Shown piece after piece: positions 1 to 4,817 of a DNA stretch of 6,017 bases (position 1 is the stretch's first letter; each line of letters opens with the position of its first letter). Origin of the DNA: Thermococcus sp. (GTDB lineage: Archaea; Methanobacteriota_B; Thermococci; Thermococcales; Thermococcaceae). The notes below the pieces were generated by a model that was not told the origin of the DNA, did not search any database, and saw nothing but the letters and a program-made list of their open reading frames with translations. The stretch covers positions 1 through 6,017 of the forward strand of contig DRGF01000151.1 in the NCBI GenBank assembly GCA_011050175.1, read 5' to 3'. The position numbers and the translations under genes are program-made.

Positions 1-75
1 AGGAGAACCGAGATGCACAAGCCAAACCGCTCAACCAAGGGTCCGCGTGCCAAGAGGCAGAAGTCCTACCGCTGA
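1..75 (+). CDS. rps9: 30S ribosomal protein uS9, 3' end only
   Basis: Only the last 24 codons are in the window, read in the frame that ends at TGA 73-75. They encode the basic C-terminal tail of archaeal uS9, with the residues HKPNRSTKGPRAKRQKSYR. In this family the tail reaches into the ribosomal P site and contacts the anticodon region of the tRNA. The ending KSYR is the family signature. It is the first visible gene of an operon that continues into rpoN 35 nt downstream, which is the usual archaeal order (uL13, uS9, rpoN). The start lies outside the window. Confidence 0.95.
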   Translation, partial: RRTEMHKPNRSTKGPRAKRQKSYR

Positions 76-100
76 CCGCTTTCCTTTAATATTCCAAGAA

Positions 101-106
101 GGTGAT
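101..106 (+). promoter_or_regulatory. Shine-Dalgarno of rpoN, decides the start codon
   Basis: GGTGAT at 101-106, extended upstream by AA, matches the anti-Shine-Dalgarno of archaeal 16S rRNA. It lies 4 nt before GTG 111 but overlaps the upstream in-frame GTG at 102. The site can therefore only serve the start at 111, which also gives the usual family N terminus MIVPVRCF. Confidence 0.75.
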
Positions 107-110
107 ACGG

Positions 111-308
111 GTGATAGTTCCCGTAAGGTGCTTCACGTGTGGGAAGGTCATAGGAGATAAATACTATGAGTTTAAGGCCCGTGTTGAGAAGGGCGAAGAT
201 CCCGAGAAGGTGCTCGACGAGCTCGGGATCGAGAGGTACTGCTGCAGGAGGACCCTCCTCAGCCACGTCGAGCTCATAGACAGCGCCATGAAGTACAGGG
301 TGTATTAA
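111..308 (+). CDS. rpoN: DNA-directed RNA polymerase subunit N (RpoN, Rpb10 homologue)
   Basis: This 65-aa protein is a small zinc-binding subunit of archaeal RNA polymerase. In the family it sits with Rpo3 and Rpo11 in the assembly platform. The zinc ligands of the Rpb10 family are visible: C7 and C10 in CFTC, and the adjacent pair C44-C45 in RYCCRR, followed by the conserved LLSHVELID helix. Length matches the family. An in-frame GTG at 102 would add three residues (MIR), but the Shine-Dalgarno overlaps that codon, so I place the start at GTG 111. The gene lies between uS9 and tRNA-Pro in the usual archaeal cluster and probably shares the operon transcript. Confidence 0.97.
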   Translation: MIVPVRCFTCGKVIGDKYYEFKARVEKGEDPEKVLDELGIERYCCRRTLLSHVELIDSAMKYRVY

Positions 309-324
309 AAACCGCACTTCTTGG

Positions 325-402
325 GGGGCCGTGGGGTAGCTTGGTCTATCCTCCCGGCTTGGGGTGCCGGAGACCCGGGTTCAAATCCCGGCGGCCCCAC
401 CA
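325..402 (+). tRNA. tRNA-Pro (anticodon GGG)
   Basis: The acceptor strands GGGGCCG (325-331) and CGGCCCC (392-398) pair fully, followed by discriminator A and an encoded CCA (400-402). The anticodon stem CCGGC/GCCGG (354-358 and 366-370) encloses the loop TTGGGGT, giving anticodon GGG at 361-363. The T arm reads CCGGGTTCAAATCCCGG. There is no intron. The gene begins 16 nt after the rpoN stop, inside the ribosomal/polymerase operon. A TATA-like TATTAAAA at 303-310 lies too close to the tRNA 5' end for a normal archaeal promoter, so release from the operon transcript by RNase P and 3' processing is likely. Confidence 0.97.
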
Positions 403-454
403 AATGTTTGCAATGGATGCTTGATGTGTAATGTGGAAGGCAGGGGTGGTAGTC

Positions 455-628
455 ATGTTTAAGTATACTCGCTTTGAGAAGGCCCGTATCATCGGAGCAA
501 GGGCCCTCCAGATAGCGATGGGTGCGCCCATACTCATCGACGTCCCGGAAGGAATCACGCCGCTCGACGCCGCGATGCTCGAGTTTGAGAAAGGAATAAT
601 TCCGCTCACCGTAATAAGGCCGAGCTGA
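455..628 (+). CDS. rpoK: DNA-directed RNA polymerase subunit K (RpoK, Rpb6/omega homologue)
   Basis: This 57-aa protein is the archaeal counterpart of eukaryotic Rpb6 and bacterial omega, which in these enzymes helps fold and hold the largest subunit. The core KYTRFEKARIIGARALQIAMG followed by P (residues 3-24, P at 24) and the closing IPLTVIRPS are family signatures, and the length is normal for Thermococcales. An in-frame ATG at 431 would add eight residues, but a Shine-Dalgarno-like GGGGTGGT (443-450) sits 4 nt before ATG 455 and the family starts at MFKYTRF, so 455 is chosen. The gene follows tRNA-Pro and ends 6 nt before the enolase-like gene, implying co-transcription. Confidence 0.96.
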   Translation: MFKYTRFEKARIIGARALQIAMGAPILIDVPEGITPLDAAMLEFEKGIIPLTVIRPS

Positions 629-634
629 TGAGAG

Positions 635-1660
635 ATGACCGTGATAGAGAACGTAATCGGCAGGGTTGCGGTGCTCAAAGGCGGCAAATACTCCGTTGAA
701 GTAGACGTCGTGACGAGCTCTGGCTTTGGCCGCTTTGCCGCACCCGTGGATGAGAACCCGACCCTTTACATAGCCGAGGCCCACCGCGCCGTGAGCGAGG
801 TTGACGAGATAATTGGGCCGGAGCTGATAGGCTTCGATGCCAGCGAGCAGGAGCTCGTGGACAGCTACCTCTGGGAGATAGACGGCACCGATAACTTCAG
901 CCACATAGGGGCCAACACCGCACTGGCCGTCTCGATAGCGGTCGCCAAGGCTGCCGCGAGCGTCAAGAGGATGCCCCTCTACAACTACATCGGGGGAACG
1001 TTCACCACCGAGCTCCCGGTTCCAATCCTCGAGGTTGGAAGCGGTGAAGCCTTTGACTACTACGTCATGGTCAGGGACCTCATGGAGATAACCGACGTCG
1101 TTGACGCCGTCAACAAGGTCCTCGAATATGCGGAGGCAGGCACTGTGGAGGCCTTCTCAAAGGCCACCGAAAAGGCAACCGACGACCTCGGCCTTGACGT
1201 TGCACTCGGCCTCGTGCAGAAGGTCCCGATGGACATGGGAGAAGTGCTCTCCATAGTTGAGGACAACAACGTGGCCTACATAAAGCCCCTCGGCGACGAG
1301 GAGCTGTTCCTTGAGCTGATCGCTGGCACCCATGAGGTGTTCGTTGACGGCGAGCACATCTTCCGCGAGAAGGACATACTGGACAGGCGCTACTACAACG
1401 CCCTGTCGATAAAGCCGATAAACCTGGGCACGCTCACCGACTTATACAATCTCGTGAACGACGCGAAGTCGGAGAGAATAACTCCCATCCTCGCGGAGGC
1501 TCGCTACGAGTCCTCCGACGAGGCGCTGGCCCACGTTGCAGTGGGTCTTCGCTGCCCGGCGATGGTGCTCCGGAAGGACTCCATCGCCAAGCTGAACGAG
1601 CTGATTCGCATAGCAGAGGATTTAGGCGAAAGGGGTAGGATAATAACCTTTGAAGGATGA
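635..1660 (+). CDS. Enolase-family protein, shortened and probably non-catalytic
   Basis: The 341-aa product aligns by eye with enolase at both ends but is about 90 residues shorter than the usual 430 or so. Conserved family features are the N-terminal strand VEVDVVTSSG (21-30), IGANTALAVSIAVAKAAA (91-108), PLYNYIGG (114-121), and the barrel segment SIKPINLGTLTDLYNLVNDAK (258-278; K260 matches catalytic Lys of E. coli K342). Hallmarks of activity are missing: the SGAS loop reads SGFGRF, NGGxHA reads VGSGEA (134-139), the GDEGG segment lies in a deleted region, IEDP reads YIKP, SHRSGET reads AEARYES (287-293), and the C-terminal catalytic Lys is not found. The gene occupies the place where many archaea carry true enolase, between rpoK and rps2. 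Its reading frame is intact with normal codon use, so it is probably maintained rather than decaying. The Shine-Dalgarno is weak; ATG 635 is chosen over GTG 641. Function unknown. Confidence 0.85.
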   Translation: MTVIENVIGRVAVLKGGKYSVEVDVVTSSGFGRFAAPVDENPTLYIAEAHRAVSEVDEIIGPELIGFDASEQELVDSYLWEIDGTDNFSHIGANTALAVSIAVAKAAASVKRMPLYNYIGGTFTTELPVPILEVGSGEAFDYYVMVRDLMEITDVVDAVNKVLEYAEAGTVEAFSKATEKATDDLGLDVALGLVQKVPMDMGEVLSIVEDNNVAYIKPLGDEELFLELIAGTHEVFVDGEHIFREKDILDRRYYNALSIKPINLGTLTDLYNLVNDAKSERITPILAEARYESSDEALAHVAVGLRCPAMVLRKDSIAKLNELIRIAEDLGERGRIITFEG

Positions 1661-1673
1661 GGAGGTGTGAAGA

Positions 1674-2279
1674 ATGGAGGAATATCTCGTTCCACTCGAC
1701 CAGTACCTTGCTGCCGGTGTCCACATCGGAACCCAGCAGAAGACCCAGGACATGAGGAAGTTCATCTACCGCGTCAGGCAGGACGGTCTCTACGTGCTTG
1801 ACGTCAGGAAGACCGACGAGAGGCTCCGCGTTGCCGGCAAGTTCCTCGCCAAGTTCGACCCCGAGAACATTCTCGCCGTCAGCGTCAGGCTCTACGGCCA
1901 GAAGCCGGTCAAGAAATTCGGCGACGTTACCGGCGTCCGCTCCATACCCGGCCGTTTCCTCCCTGGAACCATGACCAACCCGCAGGTCAAGAACTTCATG
2001 GAGCCGGACGTCCTCATCGTCACAGACCCGAGGGCCGACCACCAGGCCATGAAGGAGGCCATCGAGATTGGGATACCCATAGTGGCCCTCGTTGACACCG
2101 AGAACTTCCTCAGCTACGTTGACGTTGCGATCCCGACCAACAACAAGGGTAGGAAGGCCCTTGCGCTCATCTACTGGATCCTTGCGAGGGAAATACTCTA
2201 CAACAGGAAGGAGATCGAGAGCAGGGAAGACTTCAAGGTTCCGGTTGAGGACTTCGAGATGAGGATTATCAGGACCTGA
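1674..2279 (+). CDS. rps2: 30S ribosomal protein uS2
   Basis: This 201-aa protein is the archaeal form of uS2, a component of the small subunit body. Signatures are [20 protein letters not shown] (13-32), the segment FLPGTMTNP (95-103), [18 protein letters not shown] (118-135), and [20 protein letters not shown] (151-170). Length is normal for archaea. A near-perfect Shine-Dalgarno GGAGGTG (1661-1667) lies 6 nt before ATG 1674 and directly after the TGA of the enolase-like gene, so the two are surely in one operon. This looks like the last protein gene of the operon, since new promoter elements appear right after its stop. Confidence 0.97.
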   Translation: MEEYLVPLDQYLAAGVHIGTQQKTQDMRKFIYRVRQDGLYVLDVRKTDERLRVAGKFLAKFDPENILAVSVRLYGQKPVKKFGDVTGVRSIPGRFLPGTMTNPQVKNFMEPDVLIVTDPRADHQAMKEAIEIGIPIVALVDTENFLSYVDVAIPTNNKGRKALALIYWILAREILYNRKEIESREDFKVPVEDFEMRIIRT

Positions 2280-2281
2280 GG

Positions 2282-2294
2282 GGAAGGTTTTTAA
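2282..2294 (+). promoter_or_regulatory. Probable promoter (BRE/TATA) of tRNA-Leu
   Basis: BRE-like GGAAGG (2282-2287) is followed by TATA-like TTTTTAA (2288-2294), centred about 29 nt before the tRNA 5' end. This is the expected archaeal geometry. The element begins 2 nt after the rps2 stop codon. It also lies in the loop of a 6-bp inverted repeat GAGGGG/CCCCTC (2278-2283 and 2297-2302). Confidence 0.6.
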
Positions 2295-2319
2295 CGCCCC
2301 TCAATTTATACTCCCTCGC

Positions 2320-2407
2320 GCGGGGGTGCCCGAGCCTGGCCAAAGGGGGCGGACTTAAGATCCGCTGCCGTAGGGCTGCGCGGGTTCGAATCCCGTCCCC
2401 CGCACCA
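2320..2407 (+). tRNA. tRNA-Leu (anticodon TAA)
   Basis: The acceptor GCGGGGG (2320-2326) pairs with CCCCCGC (2397-2403), followed by discriminator A and an encoded CCA (2405-2407). The anticodon stem GCGGA/TCCGC encloses the loop CTTAAGA, giving anticodon TAA at 2356-2358. A long variable arm (about 2366-2379) marks a class II tRNA, as expected for leucine. The T arm reads CGGGTTCGAATCCCG. There is no intron. Confidence 0.97.
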
Positions 2408-2418
2408 AAGCTTTAAAA
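2407..2418 (+). promoter_or_regulatory. Probable promoter (BRE/TATA) of rpl40e
   Basis: BRE-like AAAGC (2407-2411) followed by TATA box TTTAAAA (2412-2418). A start about 25 nt downstream (near 2440) would leave a leader of about 25 nt carrying the Shine-Dalgarno of rpl40e. The element starts on the last A of the tRNA-Leu CCA, so the two genes are packed end to end but can be transcribed separately. Confidence 0.65.
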
Positions 2419-2465
2419 GTTGAGGCGTGTAGGTGACGACGATTTAAGATCATGGGGTGATCACG

Positions 2466-2624
2466 ATGGCGAGATTCCCAGAGGCAGAGGCCAGACTCTT
2501 TAGGAAGTACATATGCATGCGCTGCGGCGCTACTAACCCGTGGAAGGCCAAGAAGTGCAGGAAGTGCGGCTACAAGGGCCTTCGCCCGAAGGCAAAGGAG
2601 CCGCGCGGTGGAATGGGACGCTGA
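2466..2624 (+). CDS. rpl40e: 50S ribosomal protein eL40
   Basis: This 52-aa protein is a zinc-binding large-subunit protein whose eukaryotic homologue is made as a ubiquitin fusion. Four cysteines form the zinc site as two CxxC pairs, C17-M-R-C20 and C31-R-K-C34. The flanking residues (PEAEARLF at 5-12, NPWKAKKC at 24-31, GYKGLRPK at 35-42) are typical of archaeal eL40, and the rest is strongly basic. Length is normal for archaea. A very strong Shine-Dalgarno GGGGTGATC (2454-2462) lies 3 nt before ATG 2466. It probably has its own promoter after tRNA-Leu. Confidence 0.96.
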   Translation: MARFPEAEARLFRKYICMRCGATNPWKAKKCRKCGYKGLRPKAKEPRGGMGR

Positions 2625-2693
2625 AGTCCCTACCCCAGCTTCTTATTTATACACTTCTCTATTCTATGCATTTATTAATAACCTCAGAAACGC

Positions 2694-2729
2694 AAAAATA
2701 GCAAAAATTATCTGGAGAACAGGTGCTCC
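2694..2729 (-). terminator. Probable terminator of the padR gene
   Basis: Read on the minus strand just after the padR stop, a 4-bp hairpin GGAG/CTCC (2729-2714) is followed by two T5 runs (2707-2703 and 2698-2694) in the repeated context ATTTTTGC. Oligo-T runs are the main intrinsic termination signal in Thermococcales. The rest of the convergent spacer (2625-2693) is AT-rich with no gene; + strand transcription from rpl40e presumably also ends there, but I see no clear T run for it. Confidence 0.5.
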
Positions 2730-2730
2730 T

Positions 2731-3060
2731 TTATGTGTTCTTGAGTTTTGCGACCATGTTCTCAAGAAAGGCTATCCCTTCCTCAAGAAGCTTTTCTCCC
2801 TGTGGGGTGAGCCTGTAGTACTTCCTTGACGGCTTTCCTGTCTGGCTCTCCTGCCACTCCGCGGTAACGTACCCTTCCTTCTCAAGCTTGTAAAGGACAA
2901 CGTATGAGCTGACCGTTGCTGGCTCAAAATTAAACGCCTCTTTTATCCTCTCCTTCAGCTCGTAGGCGTACATTGGTCTCTCCCTGAGAAGACGGAGAAT
3001 GTATAGCCAGAGTACTTCTTTGGTGATCTTGTTCTTGAGCCTTTCCATGGGCGTCGTCAT
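2731..3060 (-). CDS. PadR-family winged-helix transcriptional regulator
   Basis: The 109-aa protein has the PadR layout: a winged helix (about residues 15-85) in which VLWLYILRLLRERPMYAYEL (16-35) forms the first helices, FEPATVSSYVVLYKLEKEGY (45-64) is the recognition region, and GKPSRKYYRLTPQGEKLL (75-92) is the wing and the start of the dimerisation helix. It ends in a short C-terminal helix, so it is the small, helix-only class that binds DNA as a dimer. Family members often repress transporters or envelope genes. ATG 3060 is preceded by the Shine-Dalgarno GGGTGAG on the minus strand (3070-3064); an internal ATG at codon 5 has none. The gene is divergent from fun14, with 109 nt between starts. 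The target and ligand are unknown; itself, fun14 and perhaps the flippase are the natural candidates. Confidence 0.9.
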   Translation of the reverse strand: MTTPMERLKNKITKEVLWLYILRLLRERPMYAYELKERIKEAFNFEPATVSSYVVLYKLEKEGYVTAEWQESQTGKPSRKYYRLTPQGEKLLEEGIAFLENMVAKLKNT

Positions 3061-3105
3061 GTTCTCACCCGACTTTTATCATCTGTAAATATTTTGACTT
3101 TGTTT

Positions 3106-3119
3106 AATTTAAACGTTTT
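3106..3119 (-). promoter_or_regulatory. Probable promoter (BRE/TATA) of padR
   Basis: On the minus strand BRE-like AAAACG (3119-3114) is followed by TATA box TTTAAATT (3113-3106). A start about 25 nt on (near 3083) gives a leader of about 22 nt holding the Shine-Dalgarno. Its BRE and first T residues form the left arm of the inverted repeat shared with the fun14 promoter. Confidence 0.6.
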
Positions 3120-3133
3120 GGGCAAAAACGTTT
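3111..3133. repeat. Inverted repeat at the padR/fun14 divergent promoters, candidate operator
   Basis: Arms AAACGTTTT (3111-3119) and AAAACGTTT (3125-3133) are exact 9-bp reverse complements separated by GGGCA. Each arm also contains the 8-bp palindrome AAACGTTT. The arms coincide with the BRE/TATA elements of the two divergent genes, so part of the symmetry may just reflect two back-to-back core promoters. Occupation by a PadR dimer would block both. The sequence is direct observation; operator function is inference. Confidence 0.5.
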
Positions 3134-3137
3134 TATC
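3124..3137 (+). promoter_or_regulatory. Probable promoter (BRE/TATA) of the FUN14-family gene
   Basis: BRE-like AAAAACG (3124-3130) is followed by TATA-like TTTTATC (3131-3137). The predicted start near 3158 lies just before the Shine-Dalgarno GGTGGTGTGA (3160-3169), giving a very short leader of about 12 nt. Confidence 0.6.
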
Positions 3138-3169
3138 CTTCCTCAATAGTAGTATAAGCGGTGGTGTGA

Positions 3170-3469
3170 ATGGAGTTGGACCTAAGCGGCATGGTTGGAG
3201 ACATAGGTGTCGGAGGGGTAGCGGGATTTCTGACAGGATTCGCCGTCAAAAAAGTCATGAAGCTGGCTATGGCCCTGGTGGGCGCCTACCTGCTCAGTCT
3301 CTTCTGGCTTCAGCAGAAGGGAGTAATAACGATCAACACCGACAAGCTCTTCAACCTTACGGGGGACATAACGACCCAGATAGCATCCCTTGGTCAGAAA
3401 GTCGTTGGAATCCTGCCCGGAACAGGTGCGTTCATAGCCGGCTTTTACCTGGGCTTCAGTAAAGGTTAA
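3170..3469 (+). CDS. FUN14-family small membrane protein
   Basis: The 99-aa product resembles the FUN14 family, whose eukaryotic members (FUNDC1) are mitochondrial outer-membrane proteins; the archaeal role is unknown. The family core is visible: a glycine-rich stretch GVGGVAGFLTGFAVKKVMKL (13-32), where a G-x-G-G-x-x-G-F segment leads into the typical KK pair, then a hydrophobic helix LAMALVGAYLLSLFWL (32-47) with the turn QQKGVITIN, and a closing glycine-rich hydrophobic segment ILPGTGAFIAGFYLGF (81-96). I infer three membrane segments and no signal peptide. ATG 3170 directly follows the Shine-Dalgarno-like GGTGGTGTGA. It is divergent from padR and 25 nt upstream of the flippase, suggesting a membrane-related unit, but no eukaryote-style LIR motif can be claimed. 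Confidence 0.8.
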   Translation: MELDLSGMVGDIGVGGVAGFLTGFAVKKVMKLAMALVGAYLLSLFWLQQKGVITINTDKLFNLTGDITTQIASLGQKVVGILPGTGAFIAGFYLGFSKG

Positions 3470-3472
3470 ATT
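3461..3472 (+). promoter_or_regulatory. Possible promoter of the flippase gene, leaderless
   Basis: BRE-like AAAGG (3461-3465) is followed by TTAAATT (3466-3472), overlapping the last codons and stop of fun14. A start about 25 nt downstream falls at or next to ATG 3495, which lacks any Shine-Dalgarno. That geometry fits a leaderless mRNA. Confidence 0.45.
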
Positions 3473-3485
3473 CTCTATTTCTGTC

Positions 3486-3490
3486 TTTTT
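3486..3490 (+). terminator. Possible oligo-T terminator after fun14
   Basis: A T5 run in a pyrimidine-rich stretch (CTGTCTTTTT at 3481-3490), 17 nt after the fun14 stop and 4 nt before the flippase ATG. T runs alone can terminate in Thermococcales. If used, fun14 and the flippase would be largely separate transcripts. Confidence 0.35.
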
Positions 3491-3494
3491 GTCC

Positions 3495-4817
3495 ATGAGC
3501 TACGAGCGTCGCGTTCTCCTAAGGCACTCCCTGGCATCAATAATCGCCCTGGGACTGACGGGTATTGGCAGATTTCTGTATAGCGTTTTTGTCTCCAGGA
3601 GGTTTGGTGTTGAAGAGCTCGGCAGGGCAAACTCCCTTATTTCGCAGGCCTTCTTTCTGGCGATTCCTCTGAGCTTCTTCGCGGTCGCCCTCGGGAAGTA
3701 TGCGTCTGAGTTCCTTGGAAGCAACAGGGAGGATGCCATTCGTTCGATCACGCTTCCGTCTTTCCTCCTTCCGCTGGCAGGTCTTCTGCTGCTTCCATTC
3801 AACGCTTACCTATCTCTCCTGGCGACCTTTAGGGGGGTGCAGCTTACATTAAGGAGCTTCCTCTACGGCATCCACCGCGGTGAACACTACGCCTATTTGA
3901 TAACAGTCGCCTTTTTGGGCTTTCTGGCGGGCTTTTTGGTGCGGGATGTCTTCGCACCCTACCTGTTCTTTCTCGGATCCATATCCGCTTTTGCCCTGGC
4001 CTATCTGGTGAAATTTGGTCTGATTGGAAGACCCAGGAAGCGTGAACTTGGGCTTCTCTTATCCTACTCCTCCTTTGCGTTCCTTGGGACGCTTTCGGGC
4101 GTGTTCCTCATCCAGGGGCCCTATTTCATGAGCGAATACCTCGCGGGGGCTGAGGTGGCAGGAAAAGTCTCCGCGGTTCTCTCCGCCGTGTTCCTGCTCA
4201 CGTATCTCCCACAGGTGCTTCAGTCTGCGATAATGCCGCTATTTTCCTACAAGTACGGAAAGAATGAGAACGAGTACATCAAGTTGCTGGCCGAGAGGAC
4301 TACGAGGCTTTTAATTCTGGTGACCGGCGCGGCAGTGTTTGTCCTTATGCTCCTCGGCAGGGAGGCACTATCCTTCTTTTTCAGCTTTGATGTGGGCCCC
4401 GCCTTCTATATTGCCCTGATGGCGGTGGAAGTTTACATTTCTTACAACCCGAGCATAGTTGCCCTCAACTCGACGGCCTACGTGAGAAAGGGAACGGCTG
4501 TTGCGCTCCTTGGTGCGGTTGTCGCTTTCCTCTCATGGCTTTATCTGATACCACTATCCGGTTCGGTAGGCGTTATGCTCGGCCTCCTCTGGGGGTACGG
4601 TGTTATACTCGTTGGCTCCGCTTATTACTCCCGCAAACTGCTTGGAATTTCCTGGGGGATATACACCCCCCTCATCGTTGCCCTGGCGCTACAATCGCTA
4701 GTCTTCCTCTCAAAAATTGCGCTCCTTGGAGGTTTCCTTGTTTTCTTGGCCTACGGAAGAAAAGATGTTAAAGAAGCGGTAGGCCTGTTCAGATTTTCCC
4801 GTGGTAGAGGATCCTGA
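3495..4817 (+). CDS. MOP-superfamily flippase (polysaccharide/lipid-linked oligosaccharide exporter, Wzx-like)
   Basis: The 440-aa protein is a polytopic membrane protein with about a dozen hydrophobic segments. It begins with the pattern of the Polysacc_synt/Wzx families: a first helix, then FVSRRFGVEELGRANSL (residues 32-48), like the R-x-x-G-x-x-x-x-G motif after helix 1 in these flippases. Near residue 285 LLGREALSFFF resembles the conserved G-x-x-(A/Y) region after helix 9. Family members move lipid-linked sugars across the membrane, so surface glycan or protein glycosylation is likely; MATE-type efflux is an alternative, and no glycosyltransferase lies nearby to decide. ATG 3495 is chosen over TTG 3489; neither has a Shine-Dalgarno, in keeping with a leaderless transcript. 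The basic tail SRGRGS overlaps the 3' end of the opposite gene by 29 nt. Confidence 0.85.
   Translation: MSYERRVLLRHSLASIIALGLTGIGRFLYSVFVSRRFGVEELGRANSLISQAFFLAIPLSFFAVALGKYASEFLGSNREDAIRSITLPSFLLPLAGLLLLPFNAYLSLLATFRGVQLTLRSFLYGIHRGEHYAYLITVAFLGFLAGFLVRDVFAPYLFFLGSISAFALAYLVKFGLIGRPRKRELGLLLSYSSFAFLGTLSGVFLIQGPYFMSEYLAGAEVAGKVSAVLSAVFLLTYLPQVLQSAIMPLFSYKYGKNENEYIKLLAERTTRLLILVTGAAVFVLMLLGREALSFFFSFDVGPAFYIALMAVEVYISYNPSIVALNSTAYVRKGTAVALLGAVVAFLSWLYLIPLSGSVGVMLGLLWGYGVILVGSAYYSRKLLGISWGIYTPLIVALALQSLVFLSKIALLGGFLVFLAYGRKDVKEAVGLFRFSRGRGS

Noticed and set aside
305..904. Long minus-strand frame (199 codons) across tRNA-Pro, rpoK and the enolase-like gene
   Set aside because: It runs antisense to well-recognised genes and through a tRNA; the protein has no recognisable family character, and long antisense frames are common in GC-rich coding DNA.
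1434..2042. 202-codon minus-strand frame over the enolase-like gene and rps2
   Set aside because: Antisense to uS2 with no ribosome-binding site or family resemblance.
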